Of a stretch of 64,000 nucleotides of DNA, positions 23,304-34,989 are shown one piece after another. How positions within the stretch are numbered: the stretch's first letter is position 1; each line of letters starts with the position of its first letter. A program made the position numbers and the translations under genes. This stretch comes from Melampsora larici-populina 98AG31 (taxonomy: Eukaryota > Basidiomycota > Pucciniomycetes > Pucciniales > Melampsoraceae): the NCBI RefSeq assembly GCF_000204055.1, contig NW_006768867.1, positions 1 through 64,000 on the forward strand, read 5' to 3'. The notes under the pieces were generated by a model, which saw only the letters and a program-made list of their open reading frames with translations, was not told where the DNA came from and searched no databases.

Positions 23304-25787
23304 ATGGTATTTAGGATGTCAAGAGTTTTCTGCTTTTTGCTCTTTGCACTAAATCCCATGAACACAACAAGATTCTCTGTTGGACAGGAGATAATCCCCA
23401 CACTAAAAACTTTGCTTGAAGATGATCAGGGAGATGATTTTATTGGCATATCTGGTCATGATTCCTACTCACCAACAAATCAGATGCACACTAGGTTTAC
23501 AAGTGGTTTGCATCTTGTCTCTCCTTCATCTCTTTACTTCCATATTGCTATCTGATCTTGGACTATAATTTGGGACTCATATCTGAATTACTATGATTTT
23601 ATTACAAAGAATATTCAAGCTTAAATGAGGTTGGGGATCTGATAAACCTTGTGAATCAACCAATACTTAACCATGGTGAGCAACATTTGGCACAAGTGAA
23701 CTCTCTCCATGTAAGATGCTATCTACAATTGATATTAATCTTTCATAGGTAGAAAAGACCAGGCAGATCAATTCATAAACCATCTGCAACAATATAATTA
23801 TATCTACAATCCAATTTTTGCAGAACACTCCTCCCCTACCAACAAAGAGCAAGGACTTTTGCATCCGGGTGACAAAGTTGATGAACTCATTGATGGTTTT
23901 GATCCAGATTGGTACATGTCCTTTTTTACAGGAGACAAAGTTGAGCCTTCTACACAAAACAGTCATGCCGTCCAACTTGGCAATTCAAATTCAGAGATTC
24001 CACAGGTTCATCATTCTTCTGTAACAGACATTGGAGACAACACCAACACTGGAATGAATGGTATGTTGTTATGGATTCATCTTAGTGATTGTGCATAGAT
24101 TGACATGACACCATCATCTTTGATAATTTTCAAACCATCTGCCCAAATTGTCCCTGCTGGAGGTACACCTCCATTATTGCCATCAGAAAATGTTGCTTCT
24201 CCATATGAGATTATGCATACCCCTCATATATACCAGAATCAAGCAGAAATCTCAAATCAATCTCTCAACTCTCAAGTGATCCTTACATCCAGTAAGCCAA
24301 AGCCTCTCACATCAATGGAAAGGGAAGAAGGATCCCAAGAACAAAATTCAATTCCCAATCATGACATCCCCCCTGAAGATTTTACTACACAAACAGCTCA
24401 ACCCAAAAAGAAGCAGAAATTAGCTTCTGAACTTGAATCTGGTGACATTGTGATTGAGGGAAGTAGAAAGATGAGAAGTGATGACAACCAGAAAAACAAA
24501 AGTTTGGTGAAAAAAGTCAAAGTTAAGAACAGTACAGCTTGGCTCATGAGTCTCAGGAAAGAGGGGGCAGATCAGATCCGGTCCATAAGATCTCTTTGGT
24601 TGGAAGTCAGTTCATTCTTTTCACCTTGGAATCAGGAGCTTGAAGATCCACAACAACAAGATGTATCTTATCAAAAAAGAACCGCTAGCAGGATGAGGAG
24701 TTGGATTACACATGCATTTCTGGGTCTACTCAAAGCCCTACATGATCAAAGGAGTGATCTTGTTTTGATACCAATTTCTGGGATTCAAGATCAGAAAGAG
24801 GATGGAATGATTCTTCTGGATGATCTGTTGTTGGATGGTTGGAAGTTTCTTAAAGGTATATTCCAGGAAATCAAAGACAAGTTGAATGATAATGAAGAGT
24901 ATTGTATCATAACTTTCAAACCTAGAGTCAAAATCTTTGATCTGTCTTCTCCAGATGATCTTCTTTATTACTTGGCCAATAAGGGGAAAAATACATCATT
25001 GAACCTTGATAAGCAGGCACTTTCAAACCTTCTTTCAACATGGAATTCTTCCAAGTCTATTGGTATAAGATCAAAGCTTGATACTGAAAATGCATTGGAT
25101 AAGATTATTTTTGAATTCAAAGAAAAACCAGAAAACTCTCAAAAAACACTCACAACAGATGACATGAAAGATGCTCTTTCGTTCATACGTCACAGTGGAA
25201 AGTATTGGATTAATGAACACATGAGAGTGAGTGTTGACAGATTCTTCATGAATCTCAAAAAAACAATTTTATCAAACTTAACAAATCACCAATCTCAAAT
25301 CACACAAGAGACCCAAAAATACTTGAGTTCTGCAATATATAGAGCAAAAAACTGGCTTTTATCTGACTTTTTTGGATGCCTTTTGATGTTCCAAAGAGAC
25401 CAAAATCAAGTTCCTGAAGTTCAAGAAGCTGAAATGACCAGAGCTTGGAAATTTATGCAGGATATCTTCAAAACATGGTTGAAAGTTGATCCTACAACAA
25501 TTGATGTGAATATCTATGGCAAATTAGGATATGGTACACTTTATGTTGATCTACTATTCTTTGATTCTGAGGAAATCTTCAAACACTACTTCAGCCTACC
25601 TCCACATTCCAAATATATATCATCTGTTCATCTTTGGAGGATTCTTGCTCAATGGTATAAGTTAGACCTCCATAAACTTTCAGCAGAACAGATGGATCAT
25701 GTGGTGTACACATATAAGAGAAATCTTTTGAAGGTATGTGGGAAACATCTTGAGGGATTTCCTGATAATCCAAAAATTTCTTCCTGA
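23304..25787 (+). CDS. Candidate secreted protein of unknown family, about 690 aa
   Basis: A first exon at 23304-23502 or so encodes MSRVFCFLLFAL (after a short MVFR), which looks like a signal peptide, then an acidic segment with LLEDDQGDDF. A second exon begins after the acceptor TTTTTGCAG at 23820 and holds HPGDKVDELIDGFDPDWYMSF. It ends at a GTATGT donor near 24061. An in-phase acceptor near 24161 (CTGGAG) joins it to a long open exon ending at TGA 25787; this bypasses the TAG that otherwise separates the frames. The long exon has a basic patch, PKKKQK, near its start and then a mostly helical region of about 400 residues without recognisable motifs. Large secreted proteins of unknown family are common in rusts. 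Exon 1 is the weakest part: the intron of about 320 bp is long for this window, and the gene may begin later. Confidence 0.4.
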
Positions 25788-26597
25788 AAAGATGGGATGA
25801 AGTACTTTAGCTATCAAGTTCAGATGTATAATTCAGTATATTCTTGATTCTTTTGGCAAACAAAATATAGCTGTTTTTATCCTAATTCAAACTCGGATGA
25901 ATTTCAATTTAAAACATCTGTAAGAAGAATGACATCCAGGGTGTATCCCATATGTCTGCAAAATTTTTGTTTTACATTGCAGCTTAAGAAATGTTGACTT
26001 TGTAGAGAAATTTCACATCTGTATTTTCTTTCCTCATTTCACTCTCAGTTGATATGTGTTGAATTTTTGTGAAAGTTGGTTAATTACTAAACCAATATAC
26101 ATCAATTCAAGTATCACTGTTGAAAGCTGCTATGTTACCTGAAACACATTACATGCCATAATTATGGAGGGCAAGAGTTGCAAGCAAGGGCCACCTAAAA
26201 TTACGCAATATGCACTTTGCACTTAGTTTGTGATGCTTGGAGGCAAAGAATCTGTGCAACATTGAGAAAACCTGCCTCGTACAAGTCTATCTACCTGCTT
26301 TTCCATTTCAAATCTTTGACTCTTCTCAACTTGATAGCTCAATTGTTCAGCATAACTCACTCTTTCAAACAAACAGAGAGGCCAAATATTCTCCACCTCA
26401 CACTGACTCTGTGGTCAAACCTACCCTTGGCTGCCATGGGTTGTACAGTTGCACCAGTCTAGTCACGACCAGAGCCCGGCCCCGGGACCCAAATGTTGGG
26501 GGGTCCCAGTAATACCCCAAAATTTTTTTGCAGGGGTTTTTTTGGCAAAAGTTCTTTTTCTTCACTCTATCACTGCATACTTCACCCTTGTATTGTA
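25788..26597. other. Intergenic, flank of the Harbinger element
   Basis: No gene is visible. It contains one arm (26444-26474) of an inverted repeat whose partner lies on the other side of the Harbinger element, and a small self-complementary patch CGGGACCC...GGGGTCCC near 26482-26507. Confidence 0.45.
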
Positions 26598-26880
26598 CAC
26601 CCACTTCGGTAACAAAACCCGAAAAAAGTTACATATATGATTTTTACATCACGGTGAGAAATATTCTCACCGTGTATGTATATGTAAAGCTGTGATCCTT
26701 GAAAACCTTTGGTAACCAAATCAAAGTGAAGATGATGATCATTCAACGACAAAATGATCATTTGTCGTTCAGTAAACAAGGTCACCGAGCTCATCGACTT
26801 GATGAGCTCACTCTTTCTTTTTGTAATGAACCCTTCCCGCCGCTTGTAGATGTAATAAAATAAAATAACCTCATTCAAAA

Positions 26881-28225
26881 ATGGATCATACTCGAGCTCT
26901 TCAGCGCCGGAGACATCGACGTCGCCAAATCATATTCTTCAATCACTTAATCCTGATAGAATCCGCTAGATTCTACTACAACACAATCTTGAAGCCAAAA
27001 ATAATACAAAATCCAAGGATCAGATCAATCCTTTCTGGCCAGATGTGGATTGATGAGTTACTGACCAGGCACAAAAAGGTTTTCTATGAAAATATGGGAA
27101 TGAAAAAGGAGGTTTTTGTGGGATTGAGAGAAAGGCTCGAGGAATCTGGATCACTTTCTGATTCCAGATACATTACTAGCACAGAGCAATTAGCTCTTTT
27201 ACTTCACTTTCTCATCACCGGGCTATTGAATACGAAGCTTAACCAACGCTTTCAAAGATCTGCTGACACGGTTTCAAAGTGAATCCATTGAACCTTTTAT
27301 ATTATTTATTTCAAAGACTGATGATTGTGTCTTTACAGGATCATCAACAACTTAACTCGGGATATCACCAAAAATACCCAATTGATCCATTATTACATCA
27401 TCCTCCCTCAACAGGATACTCCGATGTCAGCATCCATCCGTAATAACCCCGATTGGTACCCCTATTTCAAGAACTGTGTGGGGGCAGTTGATGGAACGCA
27501 TATGCCAGTTCATGTATCGCCACTAGACGCCAAGCCTTATTTCAATAGAAAAGGCAATATAACTCAAAATGTACTGACGGCTTGTAATTTCAGCTTATGT
27601 TTTACATATATTCTAGCTGGCTGGGAAGGTAATGTGGCAGATAGTAAACTGTGGGATGATGCACGCGAAAGCAATCTTACCATCCTGGCTGGTAAGTATG
27701 TTTTGGGCGATGTTGGCTTTGCATTGAGTCTGACTTGTCAAACCCCTTTTCGAGGGGTGCAATATCATCTTTGTGAATTTTCCGGCGATAACTCTGAGTA
27801 CGCCACCAAACCTCTTTTATTGAATAGCGCAAACTGATGTTTTTGTACTCTACAGACCTCGAACTTATCAGGAACTGTATAACAAACGACATGCAGCTTT
27901 AAGGAACTATATCAAAAGAATATTTGGCGTAACAAAGCAAAGATTTAAAGTGATGGGAGAAGGTTCACACAATCCCATACTGATTCAAGCAAGATTAATA
28001 CTACTAATGGCTTTTATACATAATTTCATCAGAACAGTCAATAGTAATGATGAGCAATTTAATGGGGAATTTGATGGAACCTATCAACCTCGAGTCAATC
28101 AAGAGGAGTTACACGCTGTTGGAAACACTCCTGAAGAGTCAACTGAAGCAGGAAAGTTGAGAACGAGAATTGCTAAAGCAATGTGGAGAACTTATCGCCA
28201 ACAACAAACTGCTCGTGGAATGTGA
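26881..28225 (+). CDS. Harbinger DDE transposase (nuclease)
   Basis: Exon 1 starts at ATG 26881 and ends at a GTGAAT donor near 27278. Exon 2 begins at GATCATC near 27339, and a last short intron (GTACGC...CTACAG, about 27799-27855) leads to exon 3, which stops at TGA 28225. All joins are in phase, giving about 410 residues. An N-terminal helical region precedes the RNase-H-like DDE domain: first Asp in GAVDGTHMPV, second in YVLGDVGF, with the family's AGWEGNVADSKLWDD segment between. The third acidic residue is expected in the N-x-x-E-R-x-FG box, but here the box reads NYIKRIFGV, with Lys in its place. The transposase may therefore be catalytically dead although the gene is uninterrupted. 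Transposition would also need the Myb-like partner. Confidence 0.85.
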
Positions 28226-28615
28226 ATTAAAAGCCTTATCTTATTTTTCAATTTTTGCTTATAAGCTTAGCAAGTTATTAATCATTTATTATCATTTATT
28301 ACAATGTTGCATCATACTTAATCCACTCATGTTTTAGGTGTTTTAAAAACTTGATAAAGATGAGATATTTTCATGTTTTAGCATTTATAGGGACTTGATC
28401 AAGATTTGATTACAACTTGAGCGATCAGAAGCCTTTGTTATTACAGAACAATTAAGAACCTCATAAGACTTATGAAATTACAAAAATATTTAAAGGAACT
28501 TTTAATATTTGAATATTTATTTTAAGATACATGCGACTTGACTTTGACCAAAGGAACATAAACTTGTGTATTGAAAAAATGATTCAAAAATTCATTCAAC
28601 TGAATACATTTGATT

Positions 28616-29565
28616 TTAATTACCTGCCAACTTCCCTCTGATCCAATCCAGTTGTAGATATTTTTCTTCAAGACCCACAAACATTTTAGCATAATCGACA
28701 TCTTTCTTTAATAATTCCATTGATTTATAGAGTTCATCTTGACTTAAACCGAGCTTGCGTAATCCCCGAGTAGCAGTGGTGAGAAAGTCGTAAGGTTGAG
28801 TCGAACTTCCAGAAGCTAAAGCACTATTATTGTTGGCCATGTGACTAATAAATTTGTCTGAAATTGAGCCAATTCCATCTATAAAGTCTTCACCAGCTTG
28901 AGCCGCAGTCTTGTGTTGTCGTTTTTGAAAAGGTTTATGAACTTTCACTTTTGAATCCATTTCTGGTGATTGATCATGTTTGAATCTCTTGTTCTTCATA
29001 AATTTATTCTTGGGAAGATCTTGAGAAGAACCTAAACGCTTGTTAGTTCCTGACTGGGATGATAAAGTCACAACATTAGGAATCAGACAACAAAGAAGGT
29101 ATGAAGGTATGAATGAGCTGGGCATACTGGTACTTTGGCCATCTCGTTCCAGATGTCGGAACTGAGCTCAACCATATTGGTTTTGGGGTTCCATCCGGCA
29201 CCGCTTTTCTTCAACAGATCACTCGCATCTTTGTACCGTTTGTTAAGCTTAATTTGAAACAAACATACAATTAGCATACAATAGAAAGAAAGAGACAAAA
29301 GCATAAGACTTACCACATTATAATGACCATGTACCATCTCACCAGTCTTTTCTTTAGTCGCCCCTTCAGTACCCTTCAATTCAGTTGCAATCAATGACCA
29401 AGTTGCTTTTGAAAAGCCTTTGTTACTTTTATTATTCCTATGAGTTTTTATAAGATGTTCGATCATTTTCGATTCTTGGTCACTGGTCCATTCACACTTG
29501 GATGAGGGTGTTGAAACGATCTGAATGTCTTCAACTGATTGTGACATGTTGGTGGACGCCGGCAT
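28616..29565 (-). CDS. Harbinger Myb/SANT-like DNA-binding protein
   Basis: The start is placed at ATG 29565 (MPASTNMSQS), the first Met before the domain; the longer upstream frame has no support. Three exons join in phase. Exon 1 ends in HYNV at a GTAAGT near 29315. Exon 2 (LNKRYKDASDLLKKSGAGW...) ends after MAKVP near 29124, and exon 3 (SGTNKR...) stops at 28616. Exon 1-2 form a Myb/SANT-like domain: EWTSDQESKMIEHLIKTHR, FSKATWSLIATEL, then the hallmark SGAGWNPKTNMVELSSDIWNEM. Exon 3 is basic and then helical, probably for dimerisation or binding the transposase. In this superfamily such a protein binds the element ends and helps bring the transposase into the nucleus. Confidence 0.8.
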
Positions 29566-30129
29566 CTCGATGTTGAAAAGGTAAAGGTAATGAATTGATT
29601 GAATAACTAATGAAATAACAATTGAATGAATTTTTTTAAGTTGAAAGTCGCTTGAAGAATGGCTTGAACTTGACTTCGAGTTTTGATGAAATGGGATGAG
29701 AGTGACTGGATTGATCAAATCAGCTTAAGGTAATCTTGAGTGAGCAAGCTTGAGGTAATGAAGAGTTGAAGTTTGTGATGAGAAAGAAAAAAAACAAAAA
29801 ACAAAAAATTATTTGGTTTTTTTCGGTGAAGTACGAAAAAAGACAAAGTGATACTTGGAGATGAAAGAGAATTGATAGATATCAGCTGAAGATTCTTAAA
29901 AAAAACGACTTTTTGTCGTTTTGGAGAATATGTACAAATTTTACATATAAATGTCAAAATATGTATATTTGTTTCGTTGCAGTTAAGGTTACCAAATTGG
30001 TTTTCCGGGTCATATATACAACCAAAATTCGGTATGTTTTTTGGTGGCACATATTCGGTCGCATATGTTACATATGCGTTACCGAAGTGGGTGGTAAATA
30101 TACAAGTCTATGCTGTTCTGTACCCCAGG

Positions 30130-30250
30130 AGTTGTGATGAGAGGTGCTCCACCTACTTACTTAAGGTACATAAGTAACAGCTTAAGTGGCTACCTAAGGA
30201 TTTAAATACTTAAGTAAGGTACTTAAGGACTTAATATTAGGTCCATTAGG
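30130..30250. repeat. Cluster of TACTTAAG / CTTAAGTA palindromes
   Basis: About ten copies or half-copies of ACTTAAG, CTTAAGTA, TTAAGGTAC and GGTACCTA occur in roughly 120 bp, just right of the Harbinger end. The words are self-complementary, so they could be the terminal part of a small transposon or repeated protein-binding sites. Confidence 0.5.
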
Positions 30251-31640
30251 TACCTAGACCCAAATGCCAGAGGTTTGTAAAAATAAAAAAAATTGGCCAA
30301 GCAGATTGACTCACCAAGTCATTTCTGACACAAACACCCCCCTTAGAGCCCAAAAATGACTTTTTACACATGATTTGTAAGTAAGAGTTCAGTGTGTAAA
30401 CTTGTGCAATCAAATTTTGATTTTGCAGAGCGAGTCTGGTCGTGACTAGACTGGAGCAACTGTACTCAAACACCCATCTCTTGGTGGATTTCAATAAGTT
30501 GAACTTGATGTTTCAACACCTTCATATGCTCATCAAAGTAGGTGGGTTCTTCAAAAGATGATATGATTAGTATGTGATGGCTGTTTTCAAAGTTTGTCTA
30601 ATTGGTCATTCTCAACAGATAAAAGCCAAGCAGACTGGACAAGGTAATGAAAAGGCAAAGAAGTATGATATGACAGTGACACAACAAATGAATGACAATT
30701 GGTAAGATGTACAAAAAAACATCACTGTGTATCACATATATACAAAATACTTAATGATAGATTTTTTGACCAGTAGAACAATGCGTACAACAAGTGATGA
30801 GTTCAAAGAAAATCAAAGACATTGGATTGTTTGAAACTTCATCAATAATACAGGTTTGCTACTTCCAGATTCAGGAAGTTAAGCTGTTGACCAACCAGGC
30901 TCATGATGCAACTTTGGATAATCAGTGGCACAACCATGAAGGCTTGACTTATAAGTGATGACTTCAAATTTTCTTTGTACTGATCCATGGAAATCAGCAA
31001 GCACAAAGCTAAATAATCAACTTTTATTTTTTTCTCAGACTTCTTTTTCTCAGGCTTCTTTTAACATACATACCCACTTATTGGAAATCAAAAACACATT
31101 ATCAAATCAAAAGTTTGATTCAACCAAAAAAAAGTACCAAAGTTTTATATACACTTTTAAATTTGAACTTTCAGCCCTTTGATACATTTTGTCAAAAACA
31201 TCAATCAATAGGGATTTTCTTCTTATGAGAGGTTGAGATTTCTGATAATATTTTCAACTAACATTCTGATATAGGTACAGTTGTTTTTCTAGGAATTTTT
31301 CTCACTTGAACCCTCCCCCCATGGGCTATTGCAGTGTGTCTGATATAATCATAAGCACACACAAATTCCCTTTATGTGTGCTCATCAACAACAACCACAG
31401 AGTCAGAGTGATGGTTTAAAGGAAGTGAAAAAAATCTTTCAAGAAGATGTAGAACCACTTGAACCTGAATGAATGTAAATTACATCCAAATTCTACATAC
31501 ACACATTGGCTTGACTTCAGGACCGTTACAAACTATCTTCAATCTCCATAATTTCTTTCAGTGTCTCACAAACCCAAACTACAATGGCTCACCTATGATC
31601 CAAACTCAGACCAATTCCAGAACAAAAAAAAATCCGTCAA
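30251..31640. other. Intergenic, no gene recognised
   Basis: AT-rich sequence with scattered short frames (for example 30955-31182) lacking domains or splice logic. Apart from the inverted-repeat arm at 30435-30464, nothing structured was seen. Confidence 0.5.
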
Positions 31641-31649
31641 TTGAATTTG

Positions 31650-32025
31650 AAACGGGGGGGCCATTTTTACACCTTCGTATTTACACCGGATCGGCTGGTG
31701 CAAAAAATGCACGGTGCAAAGTTCAAAGATGGTTGTAGTTTTTTCGAATTTTGCACATTTTTGGCCGTTTTTCACCCCGGTGTAAAGTCGGCCGGTGTAA
31801 AATATACCTGACAATATTCTTTAATTTTGCACTGCATCTCTTGCACCGGAAAAACCCGTGTAAAAAAACAGTGCAAAAATGCAAATAAATGGCAAAACTT
31901 ATAGTTTTGCACCAAATCATTTACACTGAGGGATCAAGTGTAAAAAACATCCAGTGCCAAATTCCAAATATGGACCCCGGGATGCAATTTTACACCGACC
32001 GAAAAAATATTTACACATTATTTTT
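31650..32025. repeat. Cluster of TTTGCACCGG / CCGGTGTAAA motifs
   Basis: At least twelve variants of TTTACACCGG, TTTTGCACC, GGTGCAAA and CGGTGTAAA occur on both strands within about 375 bp. The cluster looks like a transposon subterminal region with binding-site repeats. A second, smaller cluster of the same words sits at 56860-56930. No clear terminal repeat or target duplication was found. Confidence 0.6.
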
Positions 32026-32315
32026 ATTTTTATTTTTTGTTAAAAAACAAACAAAAACAAACATAGAGGTAAAGACTGACAAGCAAAGATAAGAACAAAT
32101 AATCAGAGAAAATGAGAACAAAAAGAGAGAGCTAGAAAAGAGAAGGGGAAAACAAAACATTTTGGTAAAGACAGACTAGCAAAGATCATAGAACAAAGAT
32201 AAGAAAAACAAGAGGGAAGCTACAAAAAAACAAACTTGTTCAGTTAAAGATAGACTAGAAAGAGGAAGAGACAACAGGAAAAAAAAGATGAACAAAGCTA
32301 TAGAAGCCCAAAAAA

Positions 32316-32627
32316 TCAAACCTTGGTCTTTGGCTTTTTAGCAATGCGCTTGGCAGCAGCAGGTTTGGCTGCGCTCTTGCGCTTACCTGCAGCTACAGGT
32401 ACTGGTGGAGACGTCTCTGTCTTGACAGTGGTCGGTTTTGCTTGAGGCACCTTGATCTTAATCTTAATACCACCGGTTGAAACGTTGTTGGAAACCTGCG
32501 CCACATCAACTTTGCCTTCAGACCCGGATTTAATTGATACATCTTCTCCAACAACGTCTTCAATGGCATTTGCGTCATGGGTGTCTCGGGGGAGGTCTCC
32601 TCCAAATGGCATGGTCTTGGTCGGCAT
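32316..32627 (-). CDS. Small lysine/alanine-rich protein, possibly nuclear
   Basis: An open frame of about 103 residues from the Met at 32627 (MPTKTMPFGGDLPRD) to TAA... at 32316. The frame extends upstream to 32699, but an acceptor-like TTTGTAG just before the chosen Met suggests an intron there. The N-terminal half is acidic. The C-terminal 35 residues are rich in Lys, Ala and Pro (GKRKSAAKPAAAKRIAKKPKTKV), like histone H1 tails or a nuclear localisation signal. No domain is recognised. Its position beside repeats leaves open that it belongs to a mobile element. Confidence 0.4.
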   Translation of the reverse strand: MPTKTMPFGGDLPRDTHDANAIEDVVGEDVSIKSGSEGKVDVAQVSNNVSTGGIKIKIKVPQAKPTTVKTETSPPVPVAAGKRKSAAKPAAAKRIAKKPKTKV

Positions 32628-32699
32628 GCTGAAAGCACCTACAAATAATGTTGCACTCTCTAACTCTAGTTCGCACGTTAGGTTACAACCACAAAACAT

Positions 32700-34107
32700 C
32701 TTGAATATCTTGAAGAATTTCAGTTTACTTGCTGTTCTTAGATCCTTTCAAGTTGAGCTATTTGTGATCTTATTGCAAGCTGTAAATTCAATCAATTTAG
32801 TTGAAGATGTAGTCTACTTTGATGCTTTGAATATCTTACAATCTTATCAAGTCCATTCGACTTGATATGTTCTATTTAGAACACAGACAAATGATCAGGT
32901 TGTCAATATGTTTGAGAAATTTGATCGTAGAATCAATTTTTGATGTTGGATTGCTTACAAAATTTGTGATTGAACAAAGGGTACTTTTAATGTACAGTTC
33001 ATTGAGACTCGAGTTTCTCAATTTTATCCCCTCACGATGATATTAATTGATAACTTCAGCTTGTGAATTGTAGGACAGCCGATTTCAGAGCATTCAATCG
33101 GTTTTGTCCCCGTTTTTGCCGGTTTGAAAGAGGAGAGCAGTGGACTTACTCACTTGAACAACAGAAGAAGTGATGGTTGAAAACCCGATTGAAGGAAAGA
33201 CAGATATACACTCCACCGATCTAGTCATAATTATTGCAATACGTCGGCATCATCTTAACCCGGAAGGTAGAATGTGAGATTTAATTCCAGCTATCACCTC
33301 ACCATTGTTGATTGTGACAGATCACTTACGAAGAGATGCTTCTGAAAATGAAGTGAGTTGAGGATAATGTTCAAATGAGCCTGTGGGCAGATACATGTCA
33401 TCGCAGAGTCTTCGGATAAGTCTTTTCCATGGCGGAGCTTGTCTTGTGTTTTTCTTTATACTGTAGAGGGACTTACTAGGAGAAATCAAAAGAGTTGTCG
33501 AACTGATTATGTAATTCAATCAATGGCACCATAGCTTTCTTCGGAGTCATTCAATCCATCTTATTAGGGCGAGATTTGGACTGCATCAGCTTGCACTTTA
33601 GTGAAGAGGCATGATGTTGCCTATAAGGTTGGGATCAGCCTTTAATCTTAGCGCGAGTTTGTTGAAGCTGCTTCCACTTAACAGAAAAGGACAATTAACA
33701 AAACTTTAGGAATTTCCTCAAAGGTTGTTGTATACTAAGAGCCGCAATGAATGATCGGCATAGTGTCCAAACATACAGAGAAAAGCAGGTTTGTTAGCAT
33801 ACAGTACCATCACGGAGCGAAGTTGGGGCTACTGAAAACGAGAAATAAAACATCACAATACATTTCAAATACAATCATCCTAAGTATCTGATAAAATTTC
33901 ATGTAAATGTCACGTGTGGATCAGCTTCGAAGCTGTATGTATAGGATATAAATATCTTACCTTTTGCTGATCGCCACTCCTCTTCATCCTGACTCTCTAC
34001 CACCACCACACCAACCAACACATCAACCACCACACCAACATACCATTTCATAAAAACCTTTACTATTTCCTGAATTCTTCCCACTTCTCTTCCATTTCTC
34101 TTTCATC
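32700..34107. other. Intergenic, no gene recognised
   Basis: Mixed sequence with short frames only. The pyrimidine-rich stretch from about 33960 to 34107 looks like the promoter and leader of the following plus-strand gene. Confidence 0.45.
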
Positions 34108-34616
34108 ATGAATCTCCCCAAGTTAACTTTTAAGAAGATCTTTGGTCCTCGTTTTCAAAAAACCCTCTTTGTTTACTTCCCGTTGAACTTCTTCTTTGTT
34201 ATCTTTTTGATTTGTGGCACTCACAAGATCTCTCGTTTCAAAGTTCCAGAGTCGTTCATCCTTAAACTCATCGCTAAAAAGTTGTACATCATTCTTCCTT
34301 GGGCTTATTTCTATTCTCATATTCTTTACTCTCGCCACGACACTCTTCCAAAGAAGCGTTCGACTATTCCTGAGAAAGATATCGAACTCGGTCCAGTAGC
34401 TCCTCTTCCAAAACCTCTCGATGCTCCCATCCCCCTTCCAGCCGAATTTGTTGAAATTGATCTAGGTATGTTGTCTTTCCTACAGTTCTTCCTTCTCATG
34501 ATTTTATAAACCAGTCTAACAAACTCTTCCTGAATTGACAATTGCTTCTAGGTGAAGGTCCCTCAAACTGCGGTCTTCCCGGTCCTCCTCGACCTTTTTT
34601 AACGTGTGAAGTTTGA
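34108..34616 (+). CDS. Small membrane protein of unknown function
   Basis: Exon 1 starts at ATG 34108 after a CT-rich leader. A GTATGT donor near 34466 and a CTTCTAG acceptor near 34552 join in phase to a short exon stopping at TGA 34614-34616, giving about 155 residues. The protein has a basic amphipathic N-terminus (MNLPKLTFKKIFGPRFQ), a hydrophobic segment of about 20 residues (VYFPLNFFFVIFLIC), a second hydrophobic segment near residues 52-70 (LYIILPWAYFYSHILY) and a Pro-rich cytosolic-type tail. It could be a two-pass membrane protein; the basic N-terminus would also fit a mitochondrial protein. The family is not recognised. Confidence 0.5.
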
Positions 34617-34989
34617 AGAGCTCAACTTGATTTCATCTTGGTATGTTATCTCTGCCTTCATTTGTCATCTATTCATCTTTTCTGAGCGCGAATCCATTAT
34701 GTATCTTGATTTATCTAATCATTTTGACTCTTCCCAATTCTCTTGTGACTTGGCAGGCGACATGTTCCTCAATCGATCTCCTTATCTCAAAGTCTTTTTT
34801 GTGACCATTCCATTCTCTCGTTTGAAATGTGTTCTTCTTGTTATTGTTTTGCGATGATGAGTAGGAGTTTACTTTTTGAATATTCGTATCGAGTCATTGC
34901 CGATATTTGAATCAATTAGTACTTTGAATACCCTCACTCTGAGCTCCTTTACTTCTATTCTTCAATCAAATTTGTAATCAAAAGATCTA

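Larger units (their letters stand above)
26598..30093 (+). mobile_element. PIF/Harbinger DNA transposon, complete ends, 3,496 bp
   Basis: The inverted ends are CACCCACTTCGGTAAC at 26598 and GTTACCGAAGTGGGTG ending at 30093. A 3-bp direct duplication, GTA, flanks it at 26595-26597 and 30094-30096, as expected for Harbinger. The element carries the two genes normal for this superfamily: a DDE transposase on the plus strand and a Myb/SANT-like DNA-binding protein on the minus strand, converging with about 390 bp between their stops. Both genes read through without stops once introns are removed, so this is the best preserved element in the window. Confidence 0.9.
26444..30464. repeat. Inverted repeat pair enclosing the Harbinger element
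   Basis: TACAGTTGCACCAGTCTAGT at 26444 continues with CACGACCAGA. The inverted counterpart, TCTGGTCGTGACTAGACTGG and then AGCAACTGTA, lies at about 30435-30464. About 29 of 31 positions agree. The pair lies outside the Harbinger ends, so it may mark an older element into which Harbinger jumped, or two unrelated copies of one repeat family. Confidence 0.5.

Noticed and set aside
24060..24104. TAG at 24096-24098 as evidence for two separate genes
   Set aside because: A GTATGT donor at about 24061 and an acceptor near 24161 remove it in phase, giving an intron of about 100 bp, typical for this window; two genes remain possible but less simple.
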